From positions 109,817 to 173,816 of the forward strand of contig DATENM010000097.1 of NCBI GenBank assembly GCA_035275065.1: DNA of 64,000 nucleotides. The letters run 5' to 3'. Within the stretch, counting starts at the first letter, position 1. Each line of letters opens with the position of its first letter. This stretch comes from Blastocatellia bacterium (lineage in GTDB: Bacteria > Acidobacteriota > Blastocatellia > UBA7656). The translations under genes were made by a program, and so were the position numbers. The notes beneath the pieces are model-generated. The model was not told the origin of the DNA. It saw nothing but the letters and a program-made list of their open reading frames with translations, and searched no databases. This document shows positions 18,701 to 30,070 of this stretch, piece after piece.

Positions 18701-18818
18701 TGATGACGCCGGTGTTCGCGGTCTGCGCGAAGGTCTGGGTCGGCACGACCAGATAGGCCAACAGCAACCACATGGTCGTGAGCGTAATGGTAATTCTCCT
18801 AAGTTCGGTGGATTTCAT
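15741..18818 (-). CDS. Oar-like TonB-dependent outer-membrane receptor
   Basis: The 1025-residue product has a signal peptide (to about AFAQ, residue 32) and a CarbReg-like domain (about 36-115, TGVVKDASGAVVPNATI). A plug domain follows, with LPVNGRSFASL and the IQEF segment, then a large beta-barrel ending in the aromatic FGLRFSF typical of outer-membrane barrels. Oar-type receptors of acidobacteria take up unknown large substrates or act in surface functions. AGGAGG lies upstream of the ATG. It is followed by a CarbReg-TPR gene and faces a second CarbReg-TPR gene and receptor across a 576-nt regulatory gap. Confidence 0.9.
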   Translation of the reverse strand: MKSTELRRITITLTTMWLLLAYLVVPTQTFAQTANTGVITGVVKDASGAVVPNATIRATNKGTGVERHTTASDSGVYELTQMVPGEYRVEVEASGFARYAADPVTVNVLSRTTLDPELRAAGATEQVTVTGEAAPLVETGKTDVSGVISQRQLESLPVNGRSFASLAVLIPGATLQPSFDPTKARTGTFSVGGSTGRNLNITVDGGDNKDNAVGGILQNFTMEGIQEFALSTQRFSAANGRSGGALLSVVNKSGTNQMHGTLFGFFRHDKFNANAPKLLAEANPDLFPDPSDIIKPPFQRQQFGGSIGGPLVKDKAFWFATVEHTRERGNSIVPGSIFNEIKLLEGIGYHAVRFLAQPYDDTQYTIKGDFHPSTNHAFTVRYAGQNNEALNDQAGFLTVFTDESGGDKQTNDLHSLLGSWTWTATPTVVNQFVYQWATFNNQIVATTDLPLLVFPDGLAVGRNGNVPQQTLQRKHQFHDDLSWNRGNHGFKFGGDFVYEPVLGGLFAFNSAPEYDFNFTPEEIVGNPSQFPQGFNTKQVVGAPAGTGAVGDIALSGGDPSFDLVNGAKQFAWYVQDDWKVSPRLTLNIGVRYDVDIGFVDSEHQAQGSRVLKALQIIGHPLGSRVVKDDKNNFSPRFGFAYDFKGNGRQVVRGGYGIYYDQSFLNVPLFAVQQANPEIYATFFNDDPNLSLSSPPPIIPRPLVNPLSGTRGRLLDPDFESPYTQQFNIGYAQQVGRDMAFEFDYVHILGLHEFTQIDANPRIGPLINAQRTSPSPARLLTAAFAAHAAELNAAFGTPTPFASIRVAQSDGRSRYDAFTVSFTKRYSHHFLFNAHYTLARSLAWFGIISDFGLQPQNPFNKFDPAADFGHPGEDERHRFVASGVFNLPWGFELSPILQFGSARPYSILPDPGSGGAGDINRDGVVNDRESRDGNDQHKLPPGTERGDKFSQVNLRVGWTHKFTENMKIALFFEGFNLFNTANFGNSFDGTVGSPNFKKPINFFGATGFSEPIGIPFQGQFGLRFSF

Positions 18819-19394
18819 TTAGCCTCCTGTTTTTTACGGCCTCAAGTCTTGCCGCTTGCGGGTGAGCCGATGGCGGCTCGCACGGGTCTCGCGAGCGGCA
18901 ACCGTTGACAGAGCCATTGCCGGAGAGCGGCAGCGGAATGCGATGTTTAAGTCTGAGGTTGCACCACGGGTGCCGGCGCAAAGATTAGGCTCGCCGGCGT
19001 TTCCTGACCCAGAGGGCGCTTGTCGTGCTACGAATGGCACGGTCGGCGCTCAGACGAAGAATTACAGGGCGGAATCCGTGAGTCCACTGACCAATCTTTC
19101 GACTCGCACACGGTTGTCGAAGCGCACTTCCTTAGCTGGGGCGGCGCTATTATAGCATCAAATGCATTCGCCGCTATCAAATAAATTCGCGCCGACAAGC
19201 CAGCCATCGCCCGTCCGCTGTCTCGACAAGCGCCACCCCCTTGCGTGTATAATCTGAGCCACCGAAATCAAACGCTTGCGGGAGAGGGGTGCGGTGATCA
19301 GCAACGATCCGAACCGCGATGACAAGGAATGTCCTCGGGCCATTTCTTTTGCGGCCCAACCGCTGTCGCAGGCCGTAACCAAGGAGCAGATATA
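18819..19394. other. Intergenic regulatory gap between divergent receptor and CarbReg-TPR genes
   Basis: This 576-nt stretch carries no convincing gene. It must hold the promoter and leader of the minus-strand receptor and the promoter of the plus-strand CarbReg-TPR gene (see 19223-19253). A GCTCGC/GCGAGC stem occurs near 18875-18896. No tandem-unit hairpin of the R family is present. Confidence 0.6.
19223..19253 (+). promoter_or_regulatory. Candidate promoter of the CarbReg-TPR gene at 19395
   Basis: A perfect TATAAT at 19248-19253 has TCGACA at 19223-19228 as the best -35 candidate, with a long 19-bp spacer. The predicted leader is about 135 nt. Confidence 0.45.
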
Positions 19395-20423
19395 ATGAAT
19401 AAACAGGTCCGTTTCGTCGTCGGCATCATCATCGCGCTCGGCGCGCAGCTGCTGGTCAGTTCCGCCGCCGCGCAGGGCCGCAACACGATCTACGGGACAA
19501 TCTTTGGCGAAGAGCATCGGGCGGTGCCTGACGTCTACGTCGAGTTGTTAGACGAGGTTGATTCCGTCATGCGGCAGGCGAGGACCGACCCCGCAGGGCG
19601 CTTCTCGTTCTCCGGTCTTGTGGACGGGCGCTACCGCATCCGCGTGCGACCCTACGGCACAGACTACAAGGAGCAAATGCAGGAAGTCGTGCTGGCCAGC
19701 GTCTCATCGAGAGCCGGCAGCGGCTCTGACACGCAGCACGTAGACATCCTCTTAAAGGTCAACGAGCGCGTATACAGCGGGCCTTTTGCGATGGCCCCAA
19801 CTACGGTCTTCGCGCAGAGCGTGCCCGAAGGGGCAAGGCGGCAGTACGAGGAAGGCATCCGTAGCCTGCGTGATAAGAAGGAAAAAGAGGGCCTGGAAAG
19901 CTTGAAGAAAGCCATTGAGATTTTTCCTGAATACTACCTGGCGCTCGACCGGCTGGGTGCCGAATACGCCATGCGCGGCACGAGCAACCCGGCTTACTTC
20001 CAGGCCGGGCTCGTGCTGCTGACGAAAGCTGTCGAGATTAACGCGAATGGTTTCTCCAGCCTGTTCGGGCTCGGCTGGACGCAGTACCAGCTCGGCATGA
20101 ACGCCGAAGCCATCGAGAACCTGCGGCGCGCGACAGCCCTTTACACCAAGTCCGCAGACGTTTACCTGTGGCTGGGCAGGGCGCTGCGGCGCGGCAAGGA
20201 CTATGATCAAGCCGAAGTCGCCTTGAAGCGCGCCAGCGAGCTGAGCGGCGGCAAAGTCGGCGAGGTGCATCGCCAGTTGGCCGGCCTCTACATGGATCAG
20301 AAACGCTATCGCGAAGCCGCCGACGAGCTGGAGATGGTCTTGAAGAATGAGGCTAAGGCGGCGGACGCCGAGAAGATTAAAGAGCTGATCAAGACGTTAA
20401 GAGAAAAGGCCGGCACGAAATAG
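19395..20423 (+). CDS. Exported CarbReg-TPR protein, paralogue of the 14640-15647 product
   Basis: The 342-residue protein has a signal peptide (to about SAAAQ, residue 27). A CarbReg-like beta-sandwich follows at about 32-120 (DPAGRFSFSGLVDGRYRIRV), then TPR units from about 150 to 325. The C-terminus KTLREKAGTK parallels KLRRQAGTKK of the other copy. The start at 19395 is chosen because AAGGAG lies 8 nt before it; an upstream in-frame codon lacks such a site. It converges on the second Oar-like receptor across a shared bidirectional terminator. The neighbourhood suggests a role at the cell envelope with these receptors, but no direct function can be stated. Confidence 0.8.
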   Translation: MNKQVRFVVGIIIALGAQLLVSSAAAQGRNTIYGTIFGEEHRAVPDVYVELLDEVDSVMRQARTDPAGRFSFSGLVDGRYRIRVRPYGTDYKEQMQEVVLASVSSRAGSGSDTQHVDILLKVNERVYSGPFAMAPTTVFAQSVPEGARRQYEEGIRSLRDKKEKEGLESLKKAIEIFPEYYLALDRLGAEYAMRGTSNPAYFQAGLVLLTKAVEINANGFSSLFGLGWTQYQLGMNAEAIENLRRATALYTKSADVYLWLGRALRRGKDYDQAEVALKRASELSGGKVGEVHRQLAGLYMDQKRYREAADELEMVLKNEAKAADAEKIKELIKTLREKAGTK

Positions 20424-20446
20424 CTTCGGCGGCCGAAGCGACGGCG

Positions 20447-20485
20447 AAAAAAAGGCCCACACGGAGCAATCCGTGTGGGCCTTTT
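20447..20485. terminator. Bidirectional intrinsic terminator between convergent genes
   Basis: Perfect 14-bp arms (20451-20464 and 20471-20484) with a 6-nt loop are flanked by a run of A on the left and T on the right. It serves the CarbReg-TPR gene and the minus-strand receptor. Confidence 0.9.
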
Positions 20486-20514
20486 CAGTTGCGACTCTTC
20501 GCAGAGCCGATTGA

Positions 20515-23802
<3,288 letters not shown>

Positions 23803-24282
23803 ATGCTTCCTCCTAAGTAATCAGAATGATCATCTGTTTTTCGCTTCGGATACGGTCCAGACGAAGCGAGGAATGGGCGCGCCGCTATGGCCGGCACCCC
23901 TCAGGCATCACTCAATGGATGGTTTGTGAGCGATAACAGCCCCCGTGTGAGGCGAGGCTGCGTGGTGGAAATTGGTGCTAATGTCGCAGTTGAAAGCGGC
24001 TGTTTGCCGATTGGCGCCGCCCAGAGATGATAAGTGCCGACTCTTATAAACATTATTCCGCCTGAGAAACTCCCCATTTACTAATTCTTTATTGACTGCT
24101 TAAGTCTGAAAATTGTACGGTAAAGGTGGATTTCTGCAAACACCATACCGTCATCACCCATTCCGCGCATCCGGCGCTAAATCTCACCCTTGCCACAATT
24201 AAATTTCGAGGCGAAAAGCCTGGCGGGACGCCGGAGGGCTTGCGAATATGAAATTCTGGATTTTCTTCCGAAAATTTGAACG
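23803..24282. other. Intergenic upstream region of the second receptor
   Basis: This 480-nt region has no credible gene. The part around 24040-24120 is noticeably AT-richer than its surroundings and holds a promoter for the minus-strand receptor, implying a leader of about 300 nt. It shares the 10-mer TTAAGTCTGA with the other receptor's upstream gap (near 18950), which may be coincidence. Confidence 0.55.
24112..24139 (-). promoter_or_regulatory. Candidate promoter of the second receptor gene
   Basis: On the minus strand TTGCAG (24134-24139) and TACAAT (24112-24117) are separated by 16 bp in a locally AT-rich segment. Confidence 0.5.
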
Positions 24283-24708
24283 CTACTGGATGACATCGGA
24301 GGCGGTATCAGGGACGATCATGGGGATCGGCGAGGCGTGGTGATGCACCATCAGCCAGCGCTCCTGGCGGCGCACAAAGAGGTTGGTCGCCGCCGCCTGC
24401 GCCGAATCGAAGCTCGATTCATTGAATACCGTGATGTTCTCCAGACAGCTCACCCAGGCGACGTCGCCCATCACCTGCACCCAGACATCCGATGGCGAGG
24501 CGCGCATGCTCTGGCCGCCCTCGAAGATCATCTCCCAGCTCTCGCGCACGCGCGGCCAGCCGACGATCATCTCCCAGCCCGGATGCACGCAACGCACCCA
24601 GTCCTCGTGCGCCCAGACCTCTTCCATGCGTTCAAGGACGCCGGATTCCAGGGCGCGATAAAATGCCGCGTTGGCTTGCTCGACCAGCATTTTGTCGTCG
24701 CTGCTCAT
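24283..24708 (-). CDS. NTF2-like/SnoaL-like fold protein
   Basis: The 141-residue soluble protein starts MSSDDKMLVEQANAAFYRAL. It contains the pattern of small ketosteroid-isomerase-like proteins: EVWAHEDWVRCVHPGW, a variable strand region, then RRQERWLMVHHHASPIP. Such proteins bind small ligands or act as isomerases or calcium-kinase association-type domains; no catalytic role can be assigned. The frame is open 37 residues upstream, but that part overlaps the promoter of trmFO and has no ribosome-binding site, so 24708 is preferred. It is divergent from trmFO. Confidence 0.7.
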   Translation of the reverse strand: MSSDDKMLVEQANAAFYRALESGVLERMEEVWAHEDWVRCVHPGWEMIVGWPRVRESWEMIFEGGQSMRASPSDVWVQVMGDVAWVSCLENITVFNESSFDSAQAAATNLFVRRQERWLMVHHHASPIPMIVPDTASDVIQ

Positions 24709-24770
24709 CTGCCGCGCAAGACTATCGCAAAAACCTCGCCGCTGACAAGCGGCCCGTGAAACGCGCAAGT

Positions 24771-24799
24771 TTGATAGCCGGTGGGCGCCAGTGTAGAAT
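24771..24799 (+). promoter_or_regulatory. Predicted promoter of trmFO
   Basis: TTGATA (24771-24776) and TAGAAT (24794-24799) are separated by the optimal 17 bp. Transcription would start near 24806, about 35 nt before the trmFO start. Confidence 0.65.
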
Positions 24800-24840
24800 C
24801 GAAGGCAGGCATTAAGCATAAGGACGAAAATCTAAAGGCA

Positions 24841-26193
24841 ATGAGTGAGCAATCCATTACGGTGATCGGCGGCGGCCTTGCCGGCAGCGAAGCCGCATGG
24901 CAGGCGGCCTCGCGCGGCCTGCGCGTCCGGCTTTACGAAATGCGCCCGGTGCGGCCCACGCCGGCGCATCGCACCGGCAACCTCGGCGAAATCGTCTGCT
25001 CCAACTCACTGAAGTCGGACGAGCCGGGCACCGCGCCTTTCATGCTCAAAGAAGAGTTGCGGCGCGGCGGCTCGCTGCTCTTGCGCATCGCGCACGAAAC
25101 GTCGGTGCCGGCGGGCGCGGCGCTCGCCGTTGACCGCGAACGTTTTAGCGAAGCCGTCACCCGCGCGCTCAGCCAGCACCCGAACATCGAGCTTGTCCGT
25201 GAAGAAGCGCAAGCGATCCCGTCCGATGGCGTCGTGGTCATCGCCACCGGGCCGCTCACCTCGCCGGCGCTTTCCGAAGCGTTGGCCCGCTTGACCGGCT
25301 CGACGCATCTCTACTTTTATGACGCCATCGCGCCGGTCGTTGACGCCGAGACGATCAACACCGAGGTCGCTTTCCGCGCGGCGCGTTACGACAAAGGCGG
25401 CGCTGATTATCTGAACTGCCCGATGAGTGAAGAAGATTACAGTCGCTTCTACGAGGCGCTGATCGCGGCGGAGTCTGTGCCGCTGCATGAGTTCGAGCAG
25501 ACCATGTACTTCGAGGGCTGTCTGCCGATTGAAGAGATTGCCCGGCGCGGGCGCGACACCCTGCGCTTTGGGCCGATGAAGCCTGTCGGCCTGCGCGACC
25601 CGCGCACAGGCCAGATGCCTTATGCCGCTGTGCAGTTGCGGCAGGAAAATCTGTTGGCCGATAGCTACAACCTCGTCGGCTTTCAAAACCATCTCAAGTT
25701 CGGCGATCAGAAGCGCGTCTTGAGATTGATTCCGGGGCTGGAGCAAGCCGAATTCATTCGCTTTGGCCAGATTCACCGCAATACTTTCATCTGCGCCCCG
25801 GCAGTGCTGGGCGAGACACTGCAAATGCGCGCCGAGCCGCGCGTTCTGTTTGCGGGGCAGATATCGGGTGTCGAAGGCTACATCGAAGCGATGGCGACGG
25901 GCTTTATGGCCGGCGTTCATGCTGCCCGCATCGCTCGCGGCGAGCAACCGGAAGCGCCGCCGCGCCATACGGCAATGGGCAGCCTGGTCAACTATATCGC
26001 CAATGCCGAGACAAAAAATTTTCAGCCCATGAACATCACCTTCGCGCTGCTGCCGCCGTTAGAGCCGGAGCTGCGAAGGCGGACGAAACGCAAAGTTGAT
26101 CGGCATCGTTTACAGGTAGAGATTGGCTTGAAAGATTTTGATGACTGGCGCGCACGTTATCTGGCCGCCGTCACGCAATACGCACAAGGATGA
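24841..26193 (+). CDS. trmFO: Methylenetetrahydrofolate-tRNA-(uracil-5-)-methyltransferase TrmFO
   Basis: The 450-residue flavoprotein makes ribothymidine at position 54 of tRNA using methylene-THF and FADH2. The N-terminal FAD motif VIGGGLAGSEAAWQAASRG is followed by the family-diagnostic YEMRPVRPTPAHRTGNLGE and VCSNSLKSDE. The C-terminal half has QISGVEGYIEAMATG and GSLVNYI. The start at 24841 follows the promoter and leader; codons further upstream would lie inside the -10 region. The gene stops 4 nt before repeat R4, and its last codons overlap a possible ATG of the next frame. Confidence 0.95.
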   Translation: MSEQSITVIGGGLAGSEAAWQAASRGLRVRLYEMRPVRPTPAHRTGNLGEIVCSNSLKSDEPGTAPFMLKEELRRGGSLLLRIAHETSVPAGAALAVDRERFSEAVTRALSQHPNIELVREEAQAIPSDGVVVIATGPLTSPALSEALARLTGSTHLYFYDAIAPVVDAETINTEVAFRAARYDKGGADYLNCPMSEEDYSRFYEALIAAESVPLHEFEQTMYFEGCLPIEEIARRGRDTLRFGPMKPVGLRDPRTGQMPYAAVQLRQENLLADSYNLVGFQNHLKFGDQKRVLRLIPGLEQAEFIRFGQIHRNTFICAPAVLGETLQMRAEPRVLFAGQISGVEGYIEAMATGFMAGVHAARIARGEQPEAPPRHTAMGSLVNYIANAETKNFQPMNITFALLPPLEPELRRRTKRKVDRHRLQVEIGLKDFDDWRARYLAAVTQYAQG

Positions 26194-26197
26194 GCAT

Positions 26198-26430
26198 GGA
26201 AAGGCAAAAGGCAAAAGGCAAAAGGCAAAAGGCAAAAGGTGATGCGTCGGCAACGTCGCTGATCTCATCAGCAACTATGCCCGATCTCGTTTTGCCGACG
26301 ACGATCAATCATCGCGTGATTCAATGGCTGCTGCGCATCGCCAACCGGCGGCACACCAGGAGACGCCCGATAGCGCAGCTCTGGCTCGCGGCATTTTTGC
26401 CTTTTGCCTTTTGCCTTTTGCCTTTCGCCT
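26198..26430. repeat. R4: AAAAGGC heptamer inverted repeat spanning the start of the VWFA gene
   Basis: Arm 1 (26198-26239) holds five AAAAGGC units 4 nt after the trmFO stop; arm 2 (26394-26430) holds four inverted units. The 154-nt spacer is unusually long and contains the likely VWFA start codon. Arm 2 lies inside the coding region and encodes the signal-peptide core. Confidence 0.8.
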
Positions 26431-27422
26431 TCGCAAGCAGTGCGCAGTCCGGGCGGCAGCCGCAGTCGCCGCCGCAGCAAACCCATCAGCCCCCGCCGCC
26501 GCCGCCGAAGCCAAAAGCCGCCGTAGCCCCCGATAGCCGCCCGCGCCGCGCCACTGATGAGCCGCAGCAAGACGAAACGCCATTGAAGCTGAGCGCCAGT
26601 TTGGTGACCGTCATTACATCGGTGACCGATGCGGCGGGCAATCAGGTGAACAACCTGTCGCAAAGTGATTTTCAGATTTTCGAGGATAATCAGCCGCAGG
26701 AGATCGCCGGCATTTATCGCGAAGGCCAGTTGCCGCTGCGGCTCATTTTCCTGTTCGACACTTCAAGCTCGATCCGCCATCGCTTCGATTTCGAGCAGCG
26801 CGCCGCCGCGCAGTTCTTCCGCCAGGTGCTAAGGCCCGGCGACCAGGCGGCGATTATGAGCGTCTCGACCGACCCGCGGCTTGAGCTGTCGTTCACTTCA
26901 GACATTGATCGGCTAGTGGCGACGCTCGCCGGCCTGAAGGCCGAAGGCGCGACGGCGCTTTACAACGCGCTCATCGAGGCGGCGCATTACATACGCCCCG
27001 CCGAAGGCCGTCACGTGCTCGTCGTCTTGTCAGACGGCACTGACACGGCTTCGGCCTCGACGCTGGCACAGGCACTGACCGAAGTGCAGAAAGCCGACGC
27101 CATCGTCTATGGCGTCCATTCAACGGGCATCGCGCCTTCGGCGAATGTGCAAGACCTGGCCGGCGAGTTTGCCCTGAAGGCGATGTGCGAAGACACCGGT
27201 GGCAAGGCTTTCTTCCCGCCCATCTATGAAGAGCAGAAGAAAGAAGTCCGCGACCTCGACGAGATTTACCGCCGCGTCGCCGCCGAAGTGCGCGCCCAGT
27301 ACGTGCTGACTTACTACTCGAACAGCGCGGCGCGCCCGAACACATTCCGCACGGTTCGCGTCGAAGCGCGGCGGCCCGGCCTGTTAGTGCGCGCCCGCCG
27401 CGGCTACTACACATCAAAATGA
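26277..27422 (+). CDS. Exported VWFA-domain protein of the acidobacterial type
   Basis: The product (381 residues from ATG 26277) has a long basic N-region and a hydrophobic core with cleavage near FASSAQS. A Pro/Gln-rich linker follows, then a short beta domain (VTVITSVTDAAGNQV, QIFEDNQPQEI) and a VWFA domain with the MIDAS motif DTSSS and later SDGTDT. This order matches the VWFA-related acidobacterial domain family, presumed surface or periplasmic metal-dependent adhesion proteins. Start choice is uncertain: ATG 26190/26196 would begin inside repeat R4, and GTG 26316 is also possible. The hydrophobic core is encoded by repeat R4 (residue pattern LPFAFCL, LPFAFAS). Confidence 0.8.
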   Translation: MPDLVLPTTINHRVIQWLLRIANRRHTRRRPIAQLWLAAFLPFAFCLLPFAFASSAQSGRQPQSPPQQTHQPPPPPPKPKAAVAPDSRPRRATDEPQQDETPLKLSASLVTVITSVTDAAGNQVNNLSQSDFQIFEDNQPQEIAGIYREGQLPLRLIFLFDTSSSIRHRFDFEQRAAAQFFRQVLRPGDQAAIMSVSTDPRLELSFTSDIDRLVATLAGLKAEGATALYNALIEAAHYIRPAEGRHVLVVLSDGTDTASASTLAQALTEVQKADAIVYGVHSTGIAPSANVQDLAGEFALKAMCEDTGGKAFFPPIYEEQKKEVRDLDEIYRRVAAEVRAQYVLTYYSNSAARPNTFRTVRVEARRPGLLVRARRGYYTSK

Positions 27423-27515
27423 ATTTTGGATTTTGGATTTTAGATTGGGGAACGATCCGGCATTGCTTGCTGCTCTAATCCGGCAATCTAAAATCTAAAA
27501 TCCAAAATCCAAAAT
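27423..27515. repeat. R5: GATTTTG heptamer hairpin
   Basis: Arm 1 (27423-27446) begins at the very next base after the VWFA stop codon and is a perfect inverted match to 24 of the 31 nt of arm 2 (27485-27515), which has one unit more. The loop is 38 nt. It ends just before the Shine-Dalgarno of the dipeptidase gene. Confidence 0.9.
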
Positions 27516-27529
27516 CGATGAGGGGGTTT

Positions 27530-28894
27530 ATGCTTGCACCTTTCGCCTCGAAGGCTACGGCCCTGCTTTGCTTTGTCGCGCTGCTGGCGGCGCCTGTCGC
27601 GTCGCATAGCGGCAATCACCCACTAGAATCTAAATCACAAAAAGCCGCGGCGGCCTCGCAGGCCGTCAAACCCGATGACGCCGCGTTGCGGGCGCGCGCC
27701 GCCAAACTGCATCGCGACGCCATCGTCATCGATACGCATAACGACATCACCTCGCCGATGGTGGACGAGAATTTCGACCTCGGCATGAATGGGATCAATG
27801 CCGACGGCACGATGAAGACCCACACAGACATTCGCCGCATGAAAGAAGGCGGCCTTGACGCCGAGTTCTTCGCCATCTATGTCGGCAAAGAGTTCGTGGG
27901 CAAAAAAGCGGCTGAAGGCGGCGGCCCGGCGCGCCGCGCTCTGGACATGATCGCCGACGTGCGCGAACAGGTGCGCCGCCACCCCGAAACGTTCGAGATG
28001 GCCTCGACCGCCGCCGACATCCGCCGCCTCGCTCGGCAAGGAAAGATCGCCGCGCTGATGGGCATCGAAGGCGGCCACGCCATCGAAGACAGCTTGCGCA
28101 CGCTGCGCTCGTTTTATACGCTCGGCATCCGCTACATGACGTTGACGCATACCAACACGAATGATTGGGCCGACTCTTCAGGCGACATCAATGATGCGAC
28201 CGTCCATCATCATAACGGCCTGACGGCGTTCGGGCGCGAGGTCGTCCGTGAAATGAACCGCATCGGCATGATGGTGGACATCTCGCACGTCGCCGACAAG
28301 ACGTTTTATGATGCGATTGAAACATCGCGCGCGCCGATCATCGCTTCGCATTCGTCGGCGCGGGCGCTCGCCAATCACCCGCGCAACATGGATGACGATA
28401 TGCTGCGCGCCATCGGCAAGAATGGCGGCGTCGTGATGGTCAACTTTTATGATGGTTTCCTCGACCCGCGCAAAATCGAGTTCAACAAGACGGCCAATGC
28501 CAAGGCCGAAGAATTCCGCAAGCAGTATCTCGACGATCCGAAGCGCGCCGAAGAAGAGTTTAAGAAATGGTCAGCGGCCAACGCGCCGGCGCGCACGCCG
28601 CTCTCCGTGTTGATCGATCACGTTGACCACATCGCCAAAGTCGCCGGCATCGATCACGTCGGCATCGGCTCGGACTTCGATGGCATTCCGCTTACGGGCG
28701 CGCCCGCCGGCATGGAAGACATCTCGAAACTGCCGAACCTCACCATCGAGTTGATGAAGCGCGGCTATTCCGACGCCGACATCAAGAAAGTGCTGGGCGA
28801 GAATTTCCTGCGCGTCATGGCCGCCGTCGAACGCGTCGCCGCCGAGATGCAGGCCAAAGAGCCGAATGCCGTGACGCCGAAGTTTCAGCCATAA
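27530..28894 (+). CDS. Exported membrane dipeptidase, peptidase family M19
   Basis: The 454-residue protein has a signal peptide (cleavage near VASHS) and the renal-dipeptidase TIM barrel. The metal-ligand region IDTHNDIT comes first, followed by the Glu of MGIEGGH, His residues in THTNTND and VDISHVADKTF, and ASHSSARAL. DHVGIGSDFDG near the C-terminus is diagnostic. It hydrolyses dipeptides, and in many bacteria D-configured or beta-lactam-like substrates. The ATG at 27530 is preferred to one 12 nt upstream because GAGGGGG lies 3 nt before it. It is followed by the GH172 gene after 20 nt, probably co-transcribed. Confidence 0.92.
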   Translation: MLAPFASKATALLCFVALLAAPVASHSGNHPLESKSQKAAAASQAVKPDDAALRARAAKLHRDAIVIDTHNDITSPMVDENFDLGMNGINADGTMKTHTDIRRMKEGGLDAEFFAIYVGKEFVGKKAAEGGGPARRALDMIADVREQVRRHPETFEMASTAADIRRLARQGKIAALMGIEGGHAIEDSLRTLRSFYTLGIRYMTLTHTNTNDWADSSGDINDATVHHHNGLTAFGREVVREMNRIGMMVDISHVADKTFYDAIETSRAPIIASHSSARALANHPRNMDDDMLRAIGKNGGVVMVNFYDGFLDPRKIEFNKTANAKAEEFRKQYLDDPKRAEEEFKKWSAANAPARTPLSVLIDHVDHIAKVAGIDHVGIGSDFDGIPLTGAPAGMEDISKLPNLTIELMKRGYSDADIKKVLGENFLRVMAAVERVAAEMQAKEPNAVTPKFQP

Positions 28895-28914
28895 CCAACC
28901 GTGGGAGGCAACGG

Positions 28915-30063
28915 ATGAAAGCCAGGCTCGTTCTCTTACTCTGTCTCTTCTGCTGCTCGACTCGCAACACCCTGGCCCAGGTCAGTCCGTACGATGGGCT
29001 GGACAACAACCTCAACAACCTCTACCGCGTGTCGGATGCCAAGACGCGCTCGATCAGTCCCGAAAACCTGACCGGCGAAAAGGGCAAAGGCGGCATGGCT
29101 GTGACCGGCAACGCCGCCGACGCGGCGCGCGATCTCGGCCAGGGATGGAAGATCAATCCGTTCGTCATCATCGAAGCCGGCAAGACATTCACGCTCGGCG
29201 AAATTGATGGCCAGGGCGCGATCCAGCATATCTGGATGACGCCGACCGGCAACTGGCGCTTCTCGATCCTGCGCATATACTGGGACGGCGAAACCGAGCC
29301 CTCGGTCGAAGTGCCGGTGGGCGATTTCTTCGCCATGGGCTGGGGCCGCTATGCGCCCATCAACTCGCTGCCGGTCTGCGTCAATCCCGGCAGCGCGTTC
29401 AATTCTTACTGGCCCATGCCGTTTCGCAAGCGCGCCAAGGTCACCATCGAGAACCTCGATGCGAAGGCGGTGCGTTTCTACTATCAGATCGATTACACCT
29501 TGACGCGAGTGCCGGCGGACGCCGCTTACTTCCACGCGCAATTCCGCCGCACAAACCCGCTGCCTTACAAGCAGGTCTATACCATCGTTGACGGCATCAA
29601 AGGCAAAGGGCAATACGTCGGCACCTACATGGCATGGGGCGTGCGCAACAACGGCTGGTGGGGCGAAGGCGAGATCAAATTCTATCTGGACGGCGACCAG
29701 GAATTCCCGACGATCAACGGCACCGGCACGGAAGATTACTTCTGCGGCTCATACAATTTCGAGAATCAAGAGAAGCACCAGTACCAGGAGTTCACGACCG
29801 CCTATTCGGGTTTGATTCAAGTGCTGAAGCCGGACGGCCTCTACCAGACGCAGCAGCGCTTTGGGCTTTATCGCTGGCACGTCGCCGACCCTGTGCGCTT
29901 TGACAGCGATCTCAGAGTGACGATTCAGGCGCTCGGCTGGCGCAGCGGCGGGCGCTACCTGCCGCTGATGGATGACATCGCCTCGGTCGCTTACTGGTAT
30001 CAGATGGAGCCGCACACGCGCTTCCCGCGGCTGCCAGCTAAAGACCTGTTGGAAGTGAACTGA
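28915..30063 (+). CDS. Exported DUF2961 / glycoside hydrolase family 172 protein
   Basis: The 382-residue product has a signal peptide (to about LAQ, residue 22) and a full-length DUF2961 domain. Landmarks are GQGAIQHIWMTP, RIYWDGETEPSVEVPVGDFF, NSYWPMPF and INGTGTEDYFCGSYNFE; the Glu residues of the last segment lie where GH172 catalytic acids are described. Characterised GH172 members act on fructofuranose or arabinofuranose links. The substrate here is unknown. GGGAGG precedes the ATG, and the 20-nt gap to the dipeptidase suggests an operon. Confidence 0.88.
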   Translation: MKARLVLLLCLFCCSTRNTLAQVSPYDGLDNNLNNLYRVSDAKTRSISPENLTGEKGKGGMAVTGNAADAARDLGQGWKINPFVIIEAGKTFTLGEIDGQGAIQHIWMTPTGNWRFSILRIYWDGETEPSVEVPVGDFFAMGWGRYAPINSLPVCVNPGSAFNSYWPMPFRKRAKVTIENLDAKAVRFYYQIDYTLTRVPADAAYFHAQFRRTNPLPYKQVYTIVDGIKGKGQYVGTYMAWGVRNNGWWGEGEIKFYLDGDQEFPTINGTGTEDYFCGSYNFENQEKHQYQEFTTAYSGLIQVLKPDGLYQTQQRFGLYRWHVADPVRFDSDLRVTIQALGWRSGGRYLPLMDDIASVAYWYQMEPHTRFPRLPAKDLLEVN

Positions 30064-30070
30064 GCGGCGG

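Noticed and set aside
19391..19396. TATAAT immediately before the CarbReg-TPR start codon
   Set aside because: It overlaps the space between Shine-Dalgarno and ATG, so it cannot serve as the promoter of this gene; the box at 19248 is used instead.
26190..26276. Translation of the VWFA protein from ATG 26190 or 26196
   Set aside because: It would start in or next to repeat R4 and place a long basic repeat before the signal core. It is possible because of overlap with the trmFO stop, but a start at 26277 or GTG 26316 gives a more normal signal peptide.
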